A stretch of 64,000 nucleotides of DNA from Streptomyces sp. NRRL F-2664 (GTDB lineage Bacteria; Actinomycetota; Actinomycetes; Streptomycetales; Streptomycetaceae): positions 1 to 64,000 of the forward strand of contig NZ_JOFX01000029.1 in assembly GCF_000719345.1 (NCBI RefSeq), given 5' to 3'. Under the pieces are notes generated by a model that worked only from the letters and a program-made list of their open reading frames with translations, had not been told where the DNA came from and made no database searches. Of the stretch, positions 7,005-18,750 are shown one piece after another. Positions within the stretch are counted from its first letter, which is position 1; every line of letters begins with the position of its first letter. Both the position numbers and the translations under genes were made by a program.

Positions 7005-8954
7005 GTGCAGTCCGGCACCTCGGGCAGGGTCCGGGGCGGTTCCCGCCCGTGGGCCGGCAGACTGCTCCGGGACGGGGCGCCCGCGGGCCGCATGCTGCGG
7101 TTGTTCGTACGTCTCGTGCGCCGACCGCTGCTTCCGGCTGTCCGCCTGTGGCGGCGCAACATCCAGCTCCGGGTGGTCGCGGCCACCCTGCTGATCTCGC
7201 TGTCCGTGGTGCTCGCCCTGGGCTTCGTCGTCATCGCGCAGGTCAGCAAGGGCCTCCTCGACGCCAAGGAGGAGGCGGCGCAGAGCCAGGCCGCGGGCGG
7301 GTTCGCGGTGGCCCAGGAGAAGGCCAACACCCCCGCGACGGTCGACGGTCCCGACGCGACCGACAACAAGGTCGGGCGGGACGCCAGTACCTGGATGAAC
7401 TCGCTGGTCAAGCAGCTGGCCAGTGGCGGGCAGACCGCCTTCGAGGTGGTCGCGCTCGGGGCAGGCACCGGGGAGCAGCAGCAGCCCGGCGCCCAGGGCG
7501 TGCGCGGAGCGCGCGCCTCGGGGAACGTCGATCCGACGGCCAGTGTGCCGCTCGGCCTGCGCCGGGCCGTCAACCACGCCACCGGCACCTTCCAGACCTT
7601 CTCCGAGATCCGCTACACCAGCGGGGCGGAGCAGAAGGAGCCCGAGCCGGCCCTGGTCGTCGGCAAGCGGCTGACGGACGTCAACGGCGACCCGTACGAC
7701 CTGTACTACCTCTTCCCGCTGACGCAGGAGGAGGAGTCCCTCAACCTGGTCAAGAGCACCATCGCCACCGCCGGGCTGTTCGTCGTGGTCCTGCTCAGCG
7801 GTATCGCCTGGCTCGTGGTGCGCCAGGTCGTCAGCCCCGTACGCATGGCCGCCGGGATCGCCGAGCGGCTCTCGGCGGGCCGACTCCAGGAGCGGATGAA
7901 GGTCACCGGGGAGGACGACATCGCCCGCCTCGGTGAAGCCTTCAACAAGATGGCGCAGAACCTCCAGAACAAGATCCAGCAGCTGGAGGAGCTGTCCCGC
8001 ATGCAGCGCCGGTTCGTCTCGGACGTCAGCCACGAGCTGCGGACCCCGCTGACGACGGTACGGATGGCCGCCGACGTCATCCACGACGCGCGCGTCGACT
8101 TCGATCCCGTGACGGCCCGCTCCGCCGAGCTGCTCGCCGGGCAGCTCGACCGCTTCGAGTCGCTCCTCGCCGACCTGCTGGAGATCAGCCGCTTCGACGC
8201 CGGGGCGGCGGCGCTGGAGGCCGAGCCCATCGACCTGCGCGAGGTGGTGCGCCGCGTCATCGACGGGGCGGAGCCGCTGGCCGAGCACAAGGGCACCCGG
8301 ATACGGGTGCTCGGCGACTCCCAGCCGGTGATCGCCGAGGCCGACTCCCGGCGCGTGGAGCGGGTGCTGCGCAACCTCGTCGTCAACGCCGTCGAGCACG
8401 GCGAGGGCCGCGACGTGGTGGTGCGGCTGGCGTCCGCGGGCGGCGCCGTCGCCGTCGCCGTACGGGACTACGGTGTCGGGCTCAAGCCCGGCGAGGCCAC
8501 CCGCGTCTTCAACCGCTTCTGGCGGGCCGACCCGGCGCGGGCGCGGACGACCGGCGGAACCGGCCTCGGTCTGTCGATCGCCGTCGAGGACGCCCGGCTG
8601 CACGGCGGCTGGCTGCAGGCGTGGGGCGAGCCGGGTGGTGGTTCGCAGTTCCGGCTGACGCTGCCGCGCACCGCCGACGAGCCGCTGCGGGGCTCGCCGA
8701 TCCCGCTGGAGCCCGAGGACTCCCGGGCGAACCGGGCCAGGGCCGCGGCGGACGCCGCAGCCGCGGCCTCCGGCGGCCCGGCGGAGCGGCAGACGCCCGA
8801 CGCGGGGGACCGGTCGCCGATACCGCCGCGGCCGCCGGTCGCGGGCGGGCTGTCGGTGCCCGCCGACCCGACGGCGCTGCCGGGCAACGGGGCGCGGGTG
8901 GTGGCCCGCCCGGCCGAGCAGGCACAACAGGAGGATCGAGCCGATGGACGATGA
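7005..8954 (+). CDS. mtrB: Sensor histidine kinase MtrB
   Basis: A 649-residue sensor kinase partnered with MtrA. There are two transmembrane segments, at about 57-78 (VVAATLLISLSVVLALGFVVIA) and near 255 (TAGLFVVVLLSGIAWLVVR), flanking an extracytoplasmic sensor region. HAMP, dimerisation/H-box and HATPase domains follow. The phosphoacceptor is His343 in FVSDVSHELRTPLTT, and the N and G boxes are NLVVNAVEHG and TGGTGLGLSIA. The tail is Pro/Ala-rich. I chose the GTG one base after the mtrA stop; a GTG at 6975 inside mtrA would add ten residues. The 3' end overlaps lpqB by 11 bases, indicating translational coupling. Confidence 0.95.
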   Translation: MQSGTSGRVRGGSRPWAGRLLRDGAPAGRMLRLFVRLVRRPLLPAVRLWRRNIQLRVVAATLLISLSVVLALGFVVIAQVSKGLLDAKEEAAQSQAAGGFAVAQEKANTPATVDGPDATDNKVGRDASTWMNSLVKQLASGGQTAFEVVALGAGTGEQQQPGAQGVRGARASGNVDPTASVPLGLRRAVNHATGTFQTFSEIRYTSGAEQKEPEPALVVGKRLTDVNGDPYDLYYLFPLTQEEESLNLVKSTIATAGLFVVVLLSGIAWLVVRQVVSPVRMAAGIAERLSAGRLQERMKVTGEDDIARLGEAFNKMAQNLQNKIQQLEELSRMQRRFVSDVSHELRTPLTTVRMAADVIHDARVDFDPVTARSAELLAGQLDRFESLLADLLEISRFDAGAAALEAEPIDLREVVRRVIDGAEPLAEHKGTRIRVLGDSQPVIAEADSRRVERVLRNLVVNAVEHGEGRDVVVRLASAGGAVAVAVRDYGVGLKPGEATRVFNRFWRADPARARTTGGTGLGLSIAVEDARLHGGWLQAWGEPGGGSQFRLTLPRTADEPLRGSPIPLEPEDSRANRARAAADAAAAASGGPAERQTPDAGDRSPIPPRPPVAGGLSVPADPTALPGNGARVVARPAEQAQQEDRADGR

Positions 8955-10821
8955 GCCCGTGGACGCGCGGAGGGGGAGCGCACGGGTGAGGGGCCGGCGC
9001 CGGCGCACGGTGCGGGCGTACGCCTTCGGGACGGCCGGGCTGCTCCTGGCCGGCTGTGCGTCGATGCCCGACAGCGGGGAGATCCGCGCGGTCCAGGCCT
9101 CGCAGGGCGTGGACTCGCAGGTGCGGGTCTTCGGGGTGCCGCCTGCGGACAAGGCCACTCCGGCGGAGATCGTCGACGGCTTCCTGGAGGCGATGACCAG
9201 CGATGATCCGCAGCTGGAGACCGCCCGCAAGTACCTGACGCCGGCCGCCGCGAAGTCCTGGAAGCCGAGCTCCGCCGTCACCGTGCTGTCCTCCGGCCTG
9301 ACCCGGGTCGCGGTCCGCGGTGAGAAGGACCCGGAGGGGCCTCGCTGGAAGGTGACCGGCAAGAAGCTCGCGACCGTCGACGAGCACAGCGCGTACCAGC
9401 CGCAGACCGGGGACAGGCCCTACGAGGAGCAGCTGCAGCTCGTCCAGGACGAGGACAAGCAGTGGCGGATCTCGACCCCGCCGAGCGGCCTCGTGCTCAG
9501 CGAGTCGGACTTCCAGCGCATCTACATGCCGGTGAACAAGTACTACTTCGCGGGCGGCACGCTCGTCGCCGACCCGGTCTACGTGCGCCAGCGCACCGAC
9601 CCCGACTCGCGGATGGACCCGACCACGCAGACCGTGCAGTCGCTGCTCGCCGGGCCGTCCCGGTGGCTCGCGCCGGTCGTGGAGTCCAGCTTCCCCACCG
9701 GTACGGAGCTGCGCACGGGCACCAAGTCCCTCTCCTACGACGGCCAGAACACGCTGCGCGTACCGCTCAACGACAAGGTGGGCAACGTCGCGCAGCCGCA
9801 GTGCAAGAAGATGGCCACGCAACTCCTCTACACGGTCAAGGACCTGACGGGGTCCCGGCTGGACCAGGTCGAACTGCTGCGCTCCTCCGACGACAAGACG
9901 TCCTCGCTGTGCTCCGTGACCTCGGTGAGCGCGGACGCCATCGCCAACCGGCCCAAGCTGCCCGAGTTCCAGTACTTCGTCGACAACGACAAGCGGCTGG
10001 TCCGGATGAAGCTCGACGTCAGCAGCGATGACCAGCAGACCCGCACCGAGCCGGTGCCGGGGCCGCTGACGACCCTCCCGCTGTTCAAGGTCAGCGCGGC
10101 GGCGGTCTCCCACGACGAGCGGCGTGCGGCGGTGGTCTCCGAGGACGGTCACGGGCTGTACGTGGTGTCCATGTCGGGGGGCGGGCCGATGCCGGCGCAG
10201 GTGCCGATCGGCAGGGGCGGCAAGGCGGAGACCCTGACGGCCCCGAGCTGGGACGCGTCGGGGGACCTGTGGGTCGCTGACAGGGACCCGCAGCAGCCGG
10301 GGCTGTGGCGGGTGCCGGGCGGCACCGGCACCCCGGAGCGGGTGCAGGTCGCGGGGCTCGACGGCCGGCGGATCGCGTCGCTGAAGGCGTCCGCCGACGG
10401 GGCGCGGATCGCACTGCTGCTGGAGGAGGGCGCCAAGAAGATGCTCTACATCGGTCGGATCGAGCGGCCCGACGCGAAGGGGGACGTCTCGGCGGTGTCG
10501 GTGCGCGAGCTGCGCCAGGCGGCCCCGCAGATGGCGGACGTGACGGCGATGAGCTGGGCGCCGCGGGGCCGGCTGCTGGTGGTGGGCCGGGAGCGGGGCG
10601 GGGTGCAGCAGGCCCGCTACATGCTGGCGGACGGCTCGATGGTCGCGGCGAGCCTGCCGGGTGCCACGGGGCTTTCCGAGGTCGCGGTCGCGGCGGCGGA
10701 GGACGAGTCGAAGCCGAAGCCGGTGGTGGCGTACTCGGAGGACGGGATCGTCTGGCTGCCGCCGGGGGCGCAGTGGCGCACGGTCGTCGCGGGCGGCCGC
10801 TCCCCGGTCTACCCGGGCTGA
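8944..10821 (+). CDS. lpqB: Lipoprotein LpqB
   Basis: A 625-residue secreted lipoprotein. A positively charged N-terminus (RGRRRRTVR) precedes a hydrophobic stretch and the lipobox LLAGC with Cys38. A GerMN-like region (TPAEIVDGFLEAMTSDDPQ; later QTVQSLLAGPSRWLAP) follows, and the C-terminal half is beta-propeller-like (repeated HGLYVV, ASGDLWVAD, GRRIASLKASADGARIALL). In actinomycetes LpqB sits outside the membrane and modulates MtrB signalling. The start is inside mtrB, as usual for this operon. Confidence 0.96.
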   Translation: MDDEPVDARRGSARVRGRRRRTVRAYAFGTAGLLLAGCASMPDSGEIRAVQASQGVDSQVRVFGVPPADKATPAEIVDGFLEAMTSDDPQLETARKYLTPAAAKSWKPSSAVTVLSSGLTRVAVRGEKDPEGPRWKVTGKKLATVDEHSAYQPQTGDRPYEEQLQLVQDEDKQWRISTPPSGLVLSESDFQRIYMPVNKYYFAGGTLVADPVYVRQRTDPDSRMDPTTQTVQSLLAGPSRWLAPVVESSFPTGTELRTGTKSLSYDGQNTLRVPLNDKVGNVAQPQCKKMATQLLYTVKDLTGSRLDQVELLRSSDDKTSSLCSVTSVSADAIANRPKLPEFQYFVDNDKRLVRMKLDVSSDDQQTRTEPVPGPLTTLPLFKVSAAAVSHDERRAAVVSEDGHGLYVVSMSGGGPMPAQVPIGRGGKAETLTAPSWDASGDLWVADRDPQQPGLWRVPGGTGTPERVQVAGLDGRRIASLKASADGARIALLLEEGAKKMLYIGRIERPDAKGDVSAVSVRELRQAAPQMADVTAMSWAPRGRLLVVGRERGGVQQARYMLADGSMVAASLPGATGLSEVAVAAAEDESKPKPVVAYSEDGIVWLPPGAQWRTVVAGGRSPVYPG

Positions 10822-10929
10822 GGGAGCCCCCCGGGGGCGGGCGGCGTCCGCGCCCCGGGTCGCGGCGCCGTGGGCGCGGCGGCGTCCACAGGGGTGGCGG
10901 GCCCGGCGCCGGGGCATCAGGGTGGGGCC

Positions 10930-11706
10930 ATGCGGGGGTGGTGGCGGGAGCTGGCCGGGCTGGTCCTGCCGGTCGACTGCGCCGGGTGCGGCGCTGCCCG
11001 CGTGCTGGTGTGCGCCGACTGTGCGGGCGGGCTCAGTGGGGCCGCGGCGGGGCTGGTGAGCCCGTACCCGCGTCCGCAGGGGCTGCCGGTGGTACGGGCC
11101 GCGGCCGCCTACGAGGGGGCCGTACGGGCCGTCCTGCTGGCCCACAAGGAGCGCGGGGTGCTCCCGCTGGCCGGGGTGCTGGGCGGTGCGCTGGCGGCGG
11201 CCGTCCTGGCGGGCGGGCCGGAGCGGGGGCGGGGCGAGGTGGCCCTGGTGCCGGTCCCTTCGGCGCGGCGGCAGGTCCGGGCGCGCGGGCACGACCCGGC
11301 GCGCAGGATCGCGCTGGCCGCGGCGGGGCGGCTGCGGCGGGCCGGGGTCGCCGCGCGCGTGGCGCCCGTACTGGAACTGCGGCGGGCGGTGGCCGACCAG
11401 GCGGGTCTGGGGGCCCGGCAGCGCCGGGAGAACCTGGCCGGGGCGCTGGCGGTGCGCCGCGACGGGGTGCGGCTGACGGCGGGGGCGCGGATCGTGCTCG
11501 TCGACGACGTGGTCACCACCGGGGCGACGCTGGCCGAGGCGGCCCGGGCGGTGCGGGAGGCGGCGGGCCCGGCGGGATACGGGGCCGGATCCTGGGCAGG
11601 AGTGGGGCACAGTCCCGGGGCGGGCCCGGAGGAGGTGCTGCGGGCAGCGGTGGTGGCCGCGCCGCCGGACTCCTTCGTGCGGGCTCCCGGGGCGGTGGCG
11701 CGCTGA
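10930..11706 (+). CDS. ComF family phosphoribosyltransferase-like protein
   Basis: A 258-residue protein starting MRGWWRELAGLVLP. An N-terminal zinc-ribbon-like pair (CAGC and CADC at about residues 16-36) is followed by a phosphoribosyltransferase fold with the PRPP-binding motif IVLVDDVVTTGATL near residue 190. ComF proteins take part in DNA uptake in competent bacteria; in Streptomyces the role is uncharacterised. The last ~40 residues are low-complexity Ala/Gly/Pro. An earlier in-frame start at 10870 would add 20 residues with no family support. The gene is the first after lpqB (108 bases) and is followed by the long hpf leader. Confidence 0.9.
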   Translation: MRGWWRELAGLVLPVDCAGCGAARVLVCADCAGGLSGAAAGLVSPYPRPQGLPVVRAAAAYEGAVRAVLLAHKERGVLPLAGVLGGALAAAVLAGGPERGRGEVALVPVPSARRQVRARGHDPARRIALAAAGRLRRAGVAARVAPVLELRRAVADQAGLGARQRRENLAGALAVRRDGVRLTAGARIVLVDDVVTTGATLAEAARAVREAAGPAGYGAGSWAGVGHSPGAGPEEVLRAAVVAAPPDSFVRAPGAVAR

Positions 11707-11777
11707 CCTGCAACGTCTCCGGGAGGAAAATCCCGTGAATAGATCTGGAACTGGAGGGGAAGGCCCATCGTTGCAGG
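11707..11777 (+). promoter_or_regulatory. Candidate structured RNA upstream of hpf
   Basis: A perfect 9-bp inverted repeat (CCTGCAACG at 11707-11715, CGTTGCAGG at 11769-11777) could close a 71-nt domain. Inside it, CGGGA/TCCCG at 11720-11735 forms a second helix. About 30 bases downstream an ACTGG/CCAGT hairpin is possible. The whole 330-bp gap between comF and hpf (11707-12036) is otherwise empty of genes, so this may be a promoter/leader region for hpf. I could not match it to a known riboswitch class. Confidence 0.25.
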
Positions 11778-12036
11778 TAGTACGAGGGAACGGCCACTGG
11801 ACTGGAAGTACGTGCCAGTAGCGGGTGCCGTCAACCGTCATACAGGGATATGTTCGGTTGTAAGGAACTCAGGGGGCTGTTCTCTCGACTCCTAAGTCGG
11901 TGGGGTGCGCACCTCGCCGATGGCGGAGGAGGAGGTGAAAGTCGCCAAGTCCGAGGCTCCGGCCTTCACCGGAGTCTGGTGCAAAAGGGAGACGCTTCGC
12001 CCCGTCGGGCGGAGCTATCCGGGAACGGAGTTCTGC

Positions 12037-12732
12037 GTGGACATCGTCGTCAAGGGCCGCAAGACCGAAGTGCCCGAGCGGTTCCGCAAGCACGTGGCCG
12101 AGAAGCTGAATCCGGAGCGGATCCAGAAGCTCGACGCCAAGGTGATCAGCTTGGACGTCGAGGTGTCCAAGGAGCACAACCCGCGCCAGGCCGACCGTTC
12201 CGACCGCGTGGAGATCACCCTGCGTTCGCGGGGTCCGGTGATCCGGGCCGAGGCGGCCGCCGCCGACCCGTACGCGGCGCTGGACCTGGCTCAGGACAAG
12301 CTCGAGGCCCGGCTGCGCAAGCAGCACGACAAGCGCTTCACCCGCCGCGGCACCGGCCGGATCCCGGCGGCGGAGGTCGCCGACGTGGTGCCGGGTGTCG
12401 CGTCGCTGAACGGCAGTGGCCAGGTGGTCACCGAGGAGAAGGCGGACGGAGTCCCGGTCACCCGGATCGGCCCCATCGAAGTGCAGGGCGAAGGCCCGCT
12501 CATCGTCCGCGAGAAGACCCACTCGGCCTCGCCCATGTCGCTCGACCAGGCTCTGTACGAGATGGAGCTGGTCGGCCACGACTTCTACCTGTTCGTCGAC
12601 TCCGAGACGAAGTTGCCCAGTGTCGTCTACCGGCGGCACGCCTATGACTACGGCGTCATCCACGTGAACCCCGACGGGGCCTCCAGCACGGAGGAGCCGC
12701 GGGGCGGCGCGGGAGGCGCGCTCGGCGGCTGA
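12037..12732 (+). CDS. hpf: Ribosome hibernation-promoting factor, long form
   Basis: A 231-residue protein starting at GTG (VDIVVKGRKTEVPERFRKHV) with GGAG 5-6 bases upstream. The N-terminal S30AE/HPF domain (residues 1-105) has the basic helix patterns that bind the 30S decoding area. A variable linker leads to the C-terminal dimerisation domain (about 165-218; SPMSLDQALYEMELVGHDFYLF) that defines long HPF. Long HPFs join two 70S ribosomes into inactive 100S particles under stress or stationary phase. An upstream in-frame ATG at 11905 would add 44 residues outside the family, so it is rejected. Confidence 0.95.
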   Translation: MDIVVKGRKTEVPERFRKHVAEKLNPERIQKLDAKVISLDVEVSKEHNPRQADRSDRVEITLRSRGPVIRAEAAAADPYAALDLAQDKLEARLRKQHDKRFTRRGTGRIPAAEVADVVPGVASLNGSGQVVTEEKADGVPVTRIGPIEVQGEGPLIVREKTHSASPMSLDQALYEMELVGHDFYLFVDSETKLPSVVYRRHAYDYGVIHVNPDGASSTEEPRGGAGGALGG

Positions 12733-12746
12733 GCAGACCGTTCGCT

Positions 12747-12782
12747 GCCCCCGCGAGGCGCTCCGGCGTCCTTCGCGGGGGC
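12747..12782 (+). terminator. hpf terminator
   Basis: A 10-bp GC-rich stem (GCCCCCGCGA / TCGCGGGGGC) with a 16-nt loop begins 14 bases after the hpf stop. There is no T run, as is common in Streptomyces. Confidence 0.7.
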
Positions 12783-12923
12783 ACCTGCATGACGGGTATG
12801 CGCCAGAAGGTCCGCCGGCTTCCCCCGCGCCGTGGTGCCGGCATGGAATCATGGCGGGCAGTCAACCGGCTGCGGGACGTGTCCGGTTGGCCCGGCAACT
12901 CAGCACATGCAGGGGGAGGGACG

Positions 12924-13676
12924 ATGGCGGACAGCTTCGGTCCGGCAGGCGCGGACGACGGCGAGGCCTGCCGCGGGGCGGACCCCTCGGGAGAGACCGC
13001 AGGCCCGCCGGCCGGGGAGCCCATCCGGGTGCTCGTGGTCGACGACCACGCGCTCTTCCGCCGGGGACTGGAGATCGTCCTCGCCCAGGAGGAGGACATC
13101 CAGGTCGTCGGCGAGGCCGGGGACGGCGCGGAAGCGGTGGACAAGGCGGCCGACCTGCTGCCGGACATCGTGCTCATGGACGTGCGGATGCCCCGGCGCG
13201 GCGGCATCGAGGCGTGCACCTCGATCAAGGAGGTGGCCCCCTCCGCGAAGATCATCATGTTGACGATCAGCGACGAGGAGGCCGACCTCTACGACGCGAT
13301 CAAGGCGGGCGCGACCGGCTACCTCCTGAAGGAGATCTCCACGGACGAGGTGGCCACCGCCATCCGGGCGGTGGCCGACGGCCAGTCGCAGATCAGCCCG
13401 TCGATGGCGTCGAAGCTCCTCACCGAGTTCAAGTCGATGATCCAGCGGACCGACGAGCGGCGGCTGGTGCCGGCGCCGAGGCTGACCGACCGGGAGCTGG
13501 AAGTCCTCAAGCTGGTGGCCACCGGCATGAACAACCGCGACATCGCCAAGGAGTTGTTCATCTCCGAGAACACCGTGAAGAACCACGTCCGCAACATCCT
13601 GGAGAAGCTCCAGCTCCACTCCCGGATGGAGGCCGTGGTCTACGCGATGCGCGAGAAGATCCTGGAGATCCGCTAG
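12924..13676 (+). CDS. Orphan LuxR/NarL-type response regulator
   Basis: A 250-residue protein starting MADSFGPAG, with AGGGGGAGGG upstream as a strong Shine-Dalgarno. A ~30-residue acidic N-terminal extension precedes the receiver domain (VLVVDDH at 37-42, phosphoacceptor Asp86 in DIVLMDVRMP, Lys in YLLKEIS). The C-terminal LuxR helix-turn-helix has LTDRELEVLKLVATGMNNRDIA and ISENTVKNHVRNILEKL. No histidine kinase is adjacent, so it is an orphan regulator; its position between hpf and secA is conserved in Streptomyces. The target genes cannot be read from the sequence. An upstream in-frame ATG exists at 12789 but lacks domain support. Confidence 0.94.
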   Translation: MADSFGPAGADDGEACRGADPSGETAGPPAGEPIRVLVVDDHALFRRGLEIVLAQEEDIQVVGEAGDGAEAVDKAADLLPDIVLMDVRMPRRGGIEACTSIKEVAPSAKIIMLTISDEEADLYDAIKAGATGYLLKEISTDEVATAIRAVADGQSQISPSMASKLLTEFKSMIQRTDERRLVPAPRLTDRELEVLKLVATGMNNRDIAKELFISENTVKNHVRNILEKLQLHSRMEAVVYAMREKILEIR

Positions 13677-13705
13677 CGCCGACCCGGACGGGCCCGGACC
13701 CGGCG

Positions 13706-14887
13706 TCAGGTGCCCAGTGCCGTCAGCTCGGCCGTCACCGCCGCCGCCTCGGCGGCGTTCTGCGCGCGCTCCACGCGGACCGCGTCGCAGCCCACCCACT
13801 CCGCCGCCTCCCGCAGGGCCCGGGCCATCGCCCCCGCGGCCGCGGGCGAGGTCAGCGAGAGCTGCCGGGCGACCAGCGTGCGGCCCTCGCGGGCCGGGTC
13901 GACGCGGCCCTGGAGCCGGCCGCCCGCCAGCAGCGGCATCGCGAAGTAGCCGTGTATCCGCTTCGCCTTGGGCACGTACGCCTCCAGGCGGTGCGTGAAG
14001 CCGAAGATCCGCTCCGTGCGGGGGCGGTCCCAGACCAGGGAGTCGAAGGGCGACAGCAGCGTCGTGCGGTGGCGGCCCCGGGGAGCCGTCGCCAGGGCCT
14101 GCGGATCCGCCCAGGCGGGTTTGGCCCAGCCCTCCACCTCGACCGGCACCAGCCCGGAGTCCGCGACCACCGCGTCGAACTGCTCGCCCTTGAGCCGGTG
14201 GTAGTCGGCGATGTCGGCGCGGGTGCCGACGCCGAGGGACCTGCCCGCCAGGGCCACCAGTCGGCGCAGGCACTCGCGGTCGTCCAGGTCGTCGTGGAGC
14301 AGTGCGTCGGGCACCGCCCGCTCGGGGAGGTCGTAGACCCGCTTCCAGCCGCGGCGCTCACTGCACACCACCTCGCCGGTGTCGAGGAGCCACTCCACCG
14401 CGATCTTCGTCTCGGACCATTCGAACCACTCGCCGCCGTTCTTGGCGCCGCCCAGCTCGGTGGAGGTCAGCGGGCCGTCCGCCCTCAGCCGGTCCAGGAC
14501 CGCCCGCGTCGAGTGCTGCTTGTCCTGGAGGATGTGCCAGCGGTGGCCGCGCGCCCGGTTGGCCCGGCGGCGGAAGGCGAAATGCGGCCATTCCTCGATG
14601 GGCAGGATGCAGGCCGCGTGCGACCAGTACTCGAAGGCGTGCCGCTCGGTCCAGTAGGCCTTCTCCACGGTGTCCCGGCCGACCGCGCCCAGCCGGGCGT
14701 ACGGGATCAGCTCGTGCGAGCGGGCCAGGACCGAGATGGTGTCGAGCTGGACCGCGCCCAGGTGGCGCAGGACCCCGCGGACCCCGCCGCGCCGGTCGGG
14801 GGCGCCGAGGAAGCCCTGTGCGCGCAGGGCGATCCGGCGGGCCTCGTCGGCGGACAGGGACACGGTCGGCGGCGGCAGGCTGATCAT
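13706..14887 (-). CDS. Winged-helix YcaQ-like protein (HTH_42 family)
   Basis: A 393-residue protein of the winged helix DNA-binding / crosslink-repair glycosylase YcaQ type. Visible family features are LSADEARRIALRAQGF at the N-terminus, LGAVQLDTISVLARSHELIPYARLG, YWTERHAFEYWSHAACILPIEEWPHF, and C-terminal LLSPFDSLVWDRPRTERIFGFTHRLEAYVP followed by GYFAMPLLAGGRLQGRVDP. E. coli YcaQ unhooks DNA interstrand crosslinks; whether this homologue does so is not shown. It lies 9 bases after a GNAT gene on the same strand. A TAGGCT hexamer 12 bases before the ATG suggests an additional leaderless transcript. Confidence 0.88.
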   Translation of the reverse strand: MISLPPPTVSLSADEARRIALRAQGFLGAPDRRGGVRGVLRHLGAVQLDTISVLARSHELIPYARLGAVGRDTVEKAYWTERHAFEYWSHAACILPIEEWPHFAFRRRANRARGHRWHILQDKQHSTRAVLDRLRADGPLTSTELGGAKNGGEWFEWSETKIAVEWLLDTGEVVCSERRGWKRVYDLPERAVPDALLHDDLDDRECLRRLVALAGRSLGVGTRADIADYHRLKGEQFDAVVADSGLVPVEVEGWAKPAWADPQALATAPRGRHRTTLLSPFDSLVWDRPRTERIFGFTHRLEAYVPKAKRIHGYFAMPLLAGGRLQGRVDPAREGRTLVARQLSLTSPAAAGAMARALREAAEWVGCDAVRVERAQNAAEAAAVTAELTALGT

Positions 14888-14896
14888 GCGCCGAGC

Positions 14897-15499
14897 CTAG
14901 GGGGTGCCACTGACAGCGGGCCCTGCGTCGGGCCTCGCCGGCAGGTAGGGCAGGTGCGGGGGCAGGTCCAGGTCCGAGGGGAGCAGGGCGCCGACCCGGC
15001 AGTCGCGCAGGGTGCCGCGGTGGCGGATGCCGGCGCGCAGGATCCCCTCCATCCGGAAGCCCGCCTTCTCCGCGACGGCCCGGGAGGCCGCGTTGTCCGG
15101 CTCGGCCCGCCACTCCAGCCGGCCCGCACCCAGCTCGGTGAAGGCCCAGCGGGCGGCGGCGCCCAGCGCCTCGGCGACGTACCCCCGGCCCCGGTGCTCC
15201 GCGACCGCCCAGAACCCGACCTCGAAGACGGACTCGCCGCGGGGGTGCACGCCGAGGGCGGCCACCAGCGGACCCTGCGGCCCGAGCCGGACCGCGAAGC
15301 TGTACGCGGTGTCCCCGCGCCAGCCGGCCGGCACGGTCTCGTGCACCCAGGTGTCCGCGTGGGCGCGTGTGTAGGGGGAGGGCACCTCGTTCCAGCGCTG
15401 GATCTCCGGGTCCTGGCAGGCGGCGTACACCTCGGCGGCGTCCTCGGGGACGAAGGGTCTGAGCACGAGGCGCTCGGTGGTCAGGGTGGTGGGCTCCAT
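14897..15499 (-). CDS. GNAT family N-acetyltransferase
   Basis: A 200-residue RimJ/RimL-type acetyltransferase starting [20 protein letters not shown]. Strand 4 and the acetyl-CoA loop are visible as [29 protein letters not shown], with the later ANP-type pattern [25 protein letters not shown]. RimJ/RimL relatives acetylate ribosomal protein N-termini, but many act on other amines, so the substrate is unknown. It is first in a two-gene minus-strand unit with the YcaQ-like gene and is divergent from secA. An open extension upstream to 15724 is Arg-rich shadow. Confidence 0.9.
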   Translation of the reverse strand: MEPTTLTTERLVLRPFVPEDAAEVYAACQDPEIQRWNEVPSPYTRAHADTWVHETVPAGWRGDTAYSFAVRLGPQGPLVAALGVHPRGESVFEVGFWAVAEHRGRGYVAEALGAAARWAFTELGAGRLEWRAEPDNAASRAVAEKAGFRMEGILRAGIRHRGTLRDCRVGALLPSDLDLPPHLPYLPARPDAGPAVSGTP

Positions 15500-15738
15500 G
15501 CGCGGATTGTGCTGCGCCGGCGGCGCCGGGGCGAACACTTTTCGGGAAACCCGCCGGCCGGTGCGGCACCTTCGGCGTGCCCCGTACGTTCTCCATACGG
15601 GCACCCGTGCCCTCATGGGAACGGCGGACCTCCCGACGCGGCCGCGTCCTCGCTTACGATGGCCGTTGCGGTGGGGCCCACCTGCCGTGCCCGTGTACGT
15701 ACAGTGCCCAGGCCCGACCGGCAAGGAGACAAACCTCG

Positions 15739-18531
<2,793 letters not shown>

Positions 18532-18560
18532 CCCTGCCCTCCTCGGGGGGTGCGGGTCGT

Positions 18561-18600
18561 CGGCCGGGGCCGGACACCAAGGGGTGTTCGGCCCCGGCCG
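18561..18600 (+). terminator. secA terminator
   Basis: An 18-bp stem (CGGCCGGGGCCGGACACC / GGTGTTCGGCCCCGGCCG, one G-T wobble) with a short loop, 30 bases after the secA stop. Confidence 0.85.
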
Positions 18601-18640
18601 CGTTGTGGCTCCCGCCGGGGTGGCCGGTGGGTGGGGACCC

Positions 18641-18702
18641 GCGGCGCCGTCGCGGGGGCGCTGCCCCCGGGCCCCCGCGCCTCAAGCGCCGGCGGGGCTG
18701 GA
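18641..18702. repeat. Intergenic repeat, copy A
   Basis: GCGGCGCCGT at the left end leads into GCTGCCCCCGGGCCCCCGCG and ends GCGCCGGCGGGGCTGGA. The same ~62-base element lies at 26101-26162 after the glutamate dehydrogenase terminator, with only a few substitutions and one indel. Both copies sit just beyond a terminator and before a convergent gene. It resembles a REP-like family common between Streptomyces genes. Confidence 0.7.
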
Positions 18703-18750
18703 GTAAGGCGGCGGAGCGGGGATGCGGCGGCTGGGCTTGACTGGTGGCGC

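Noticed and set aside
11760..11830. Cobalamin-riboswitch-like GCCACTG motif upstream of hpf
   Set aside because: Only the single 7-mer is present; the rest of the cobalamin core is missing and the downstream gene is not a B12 gene.
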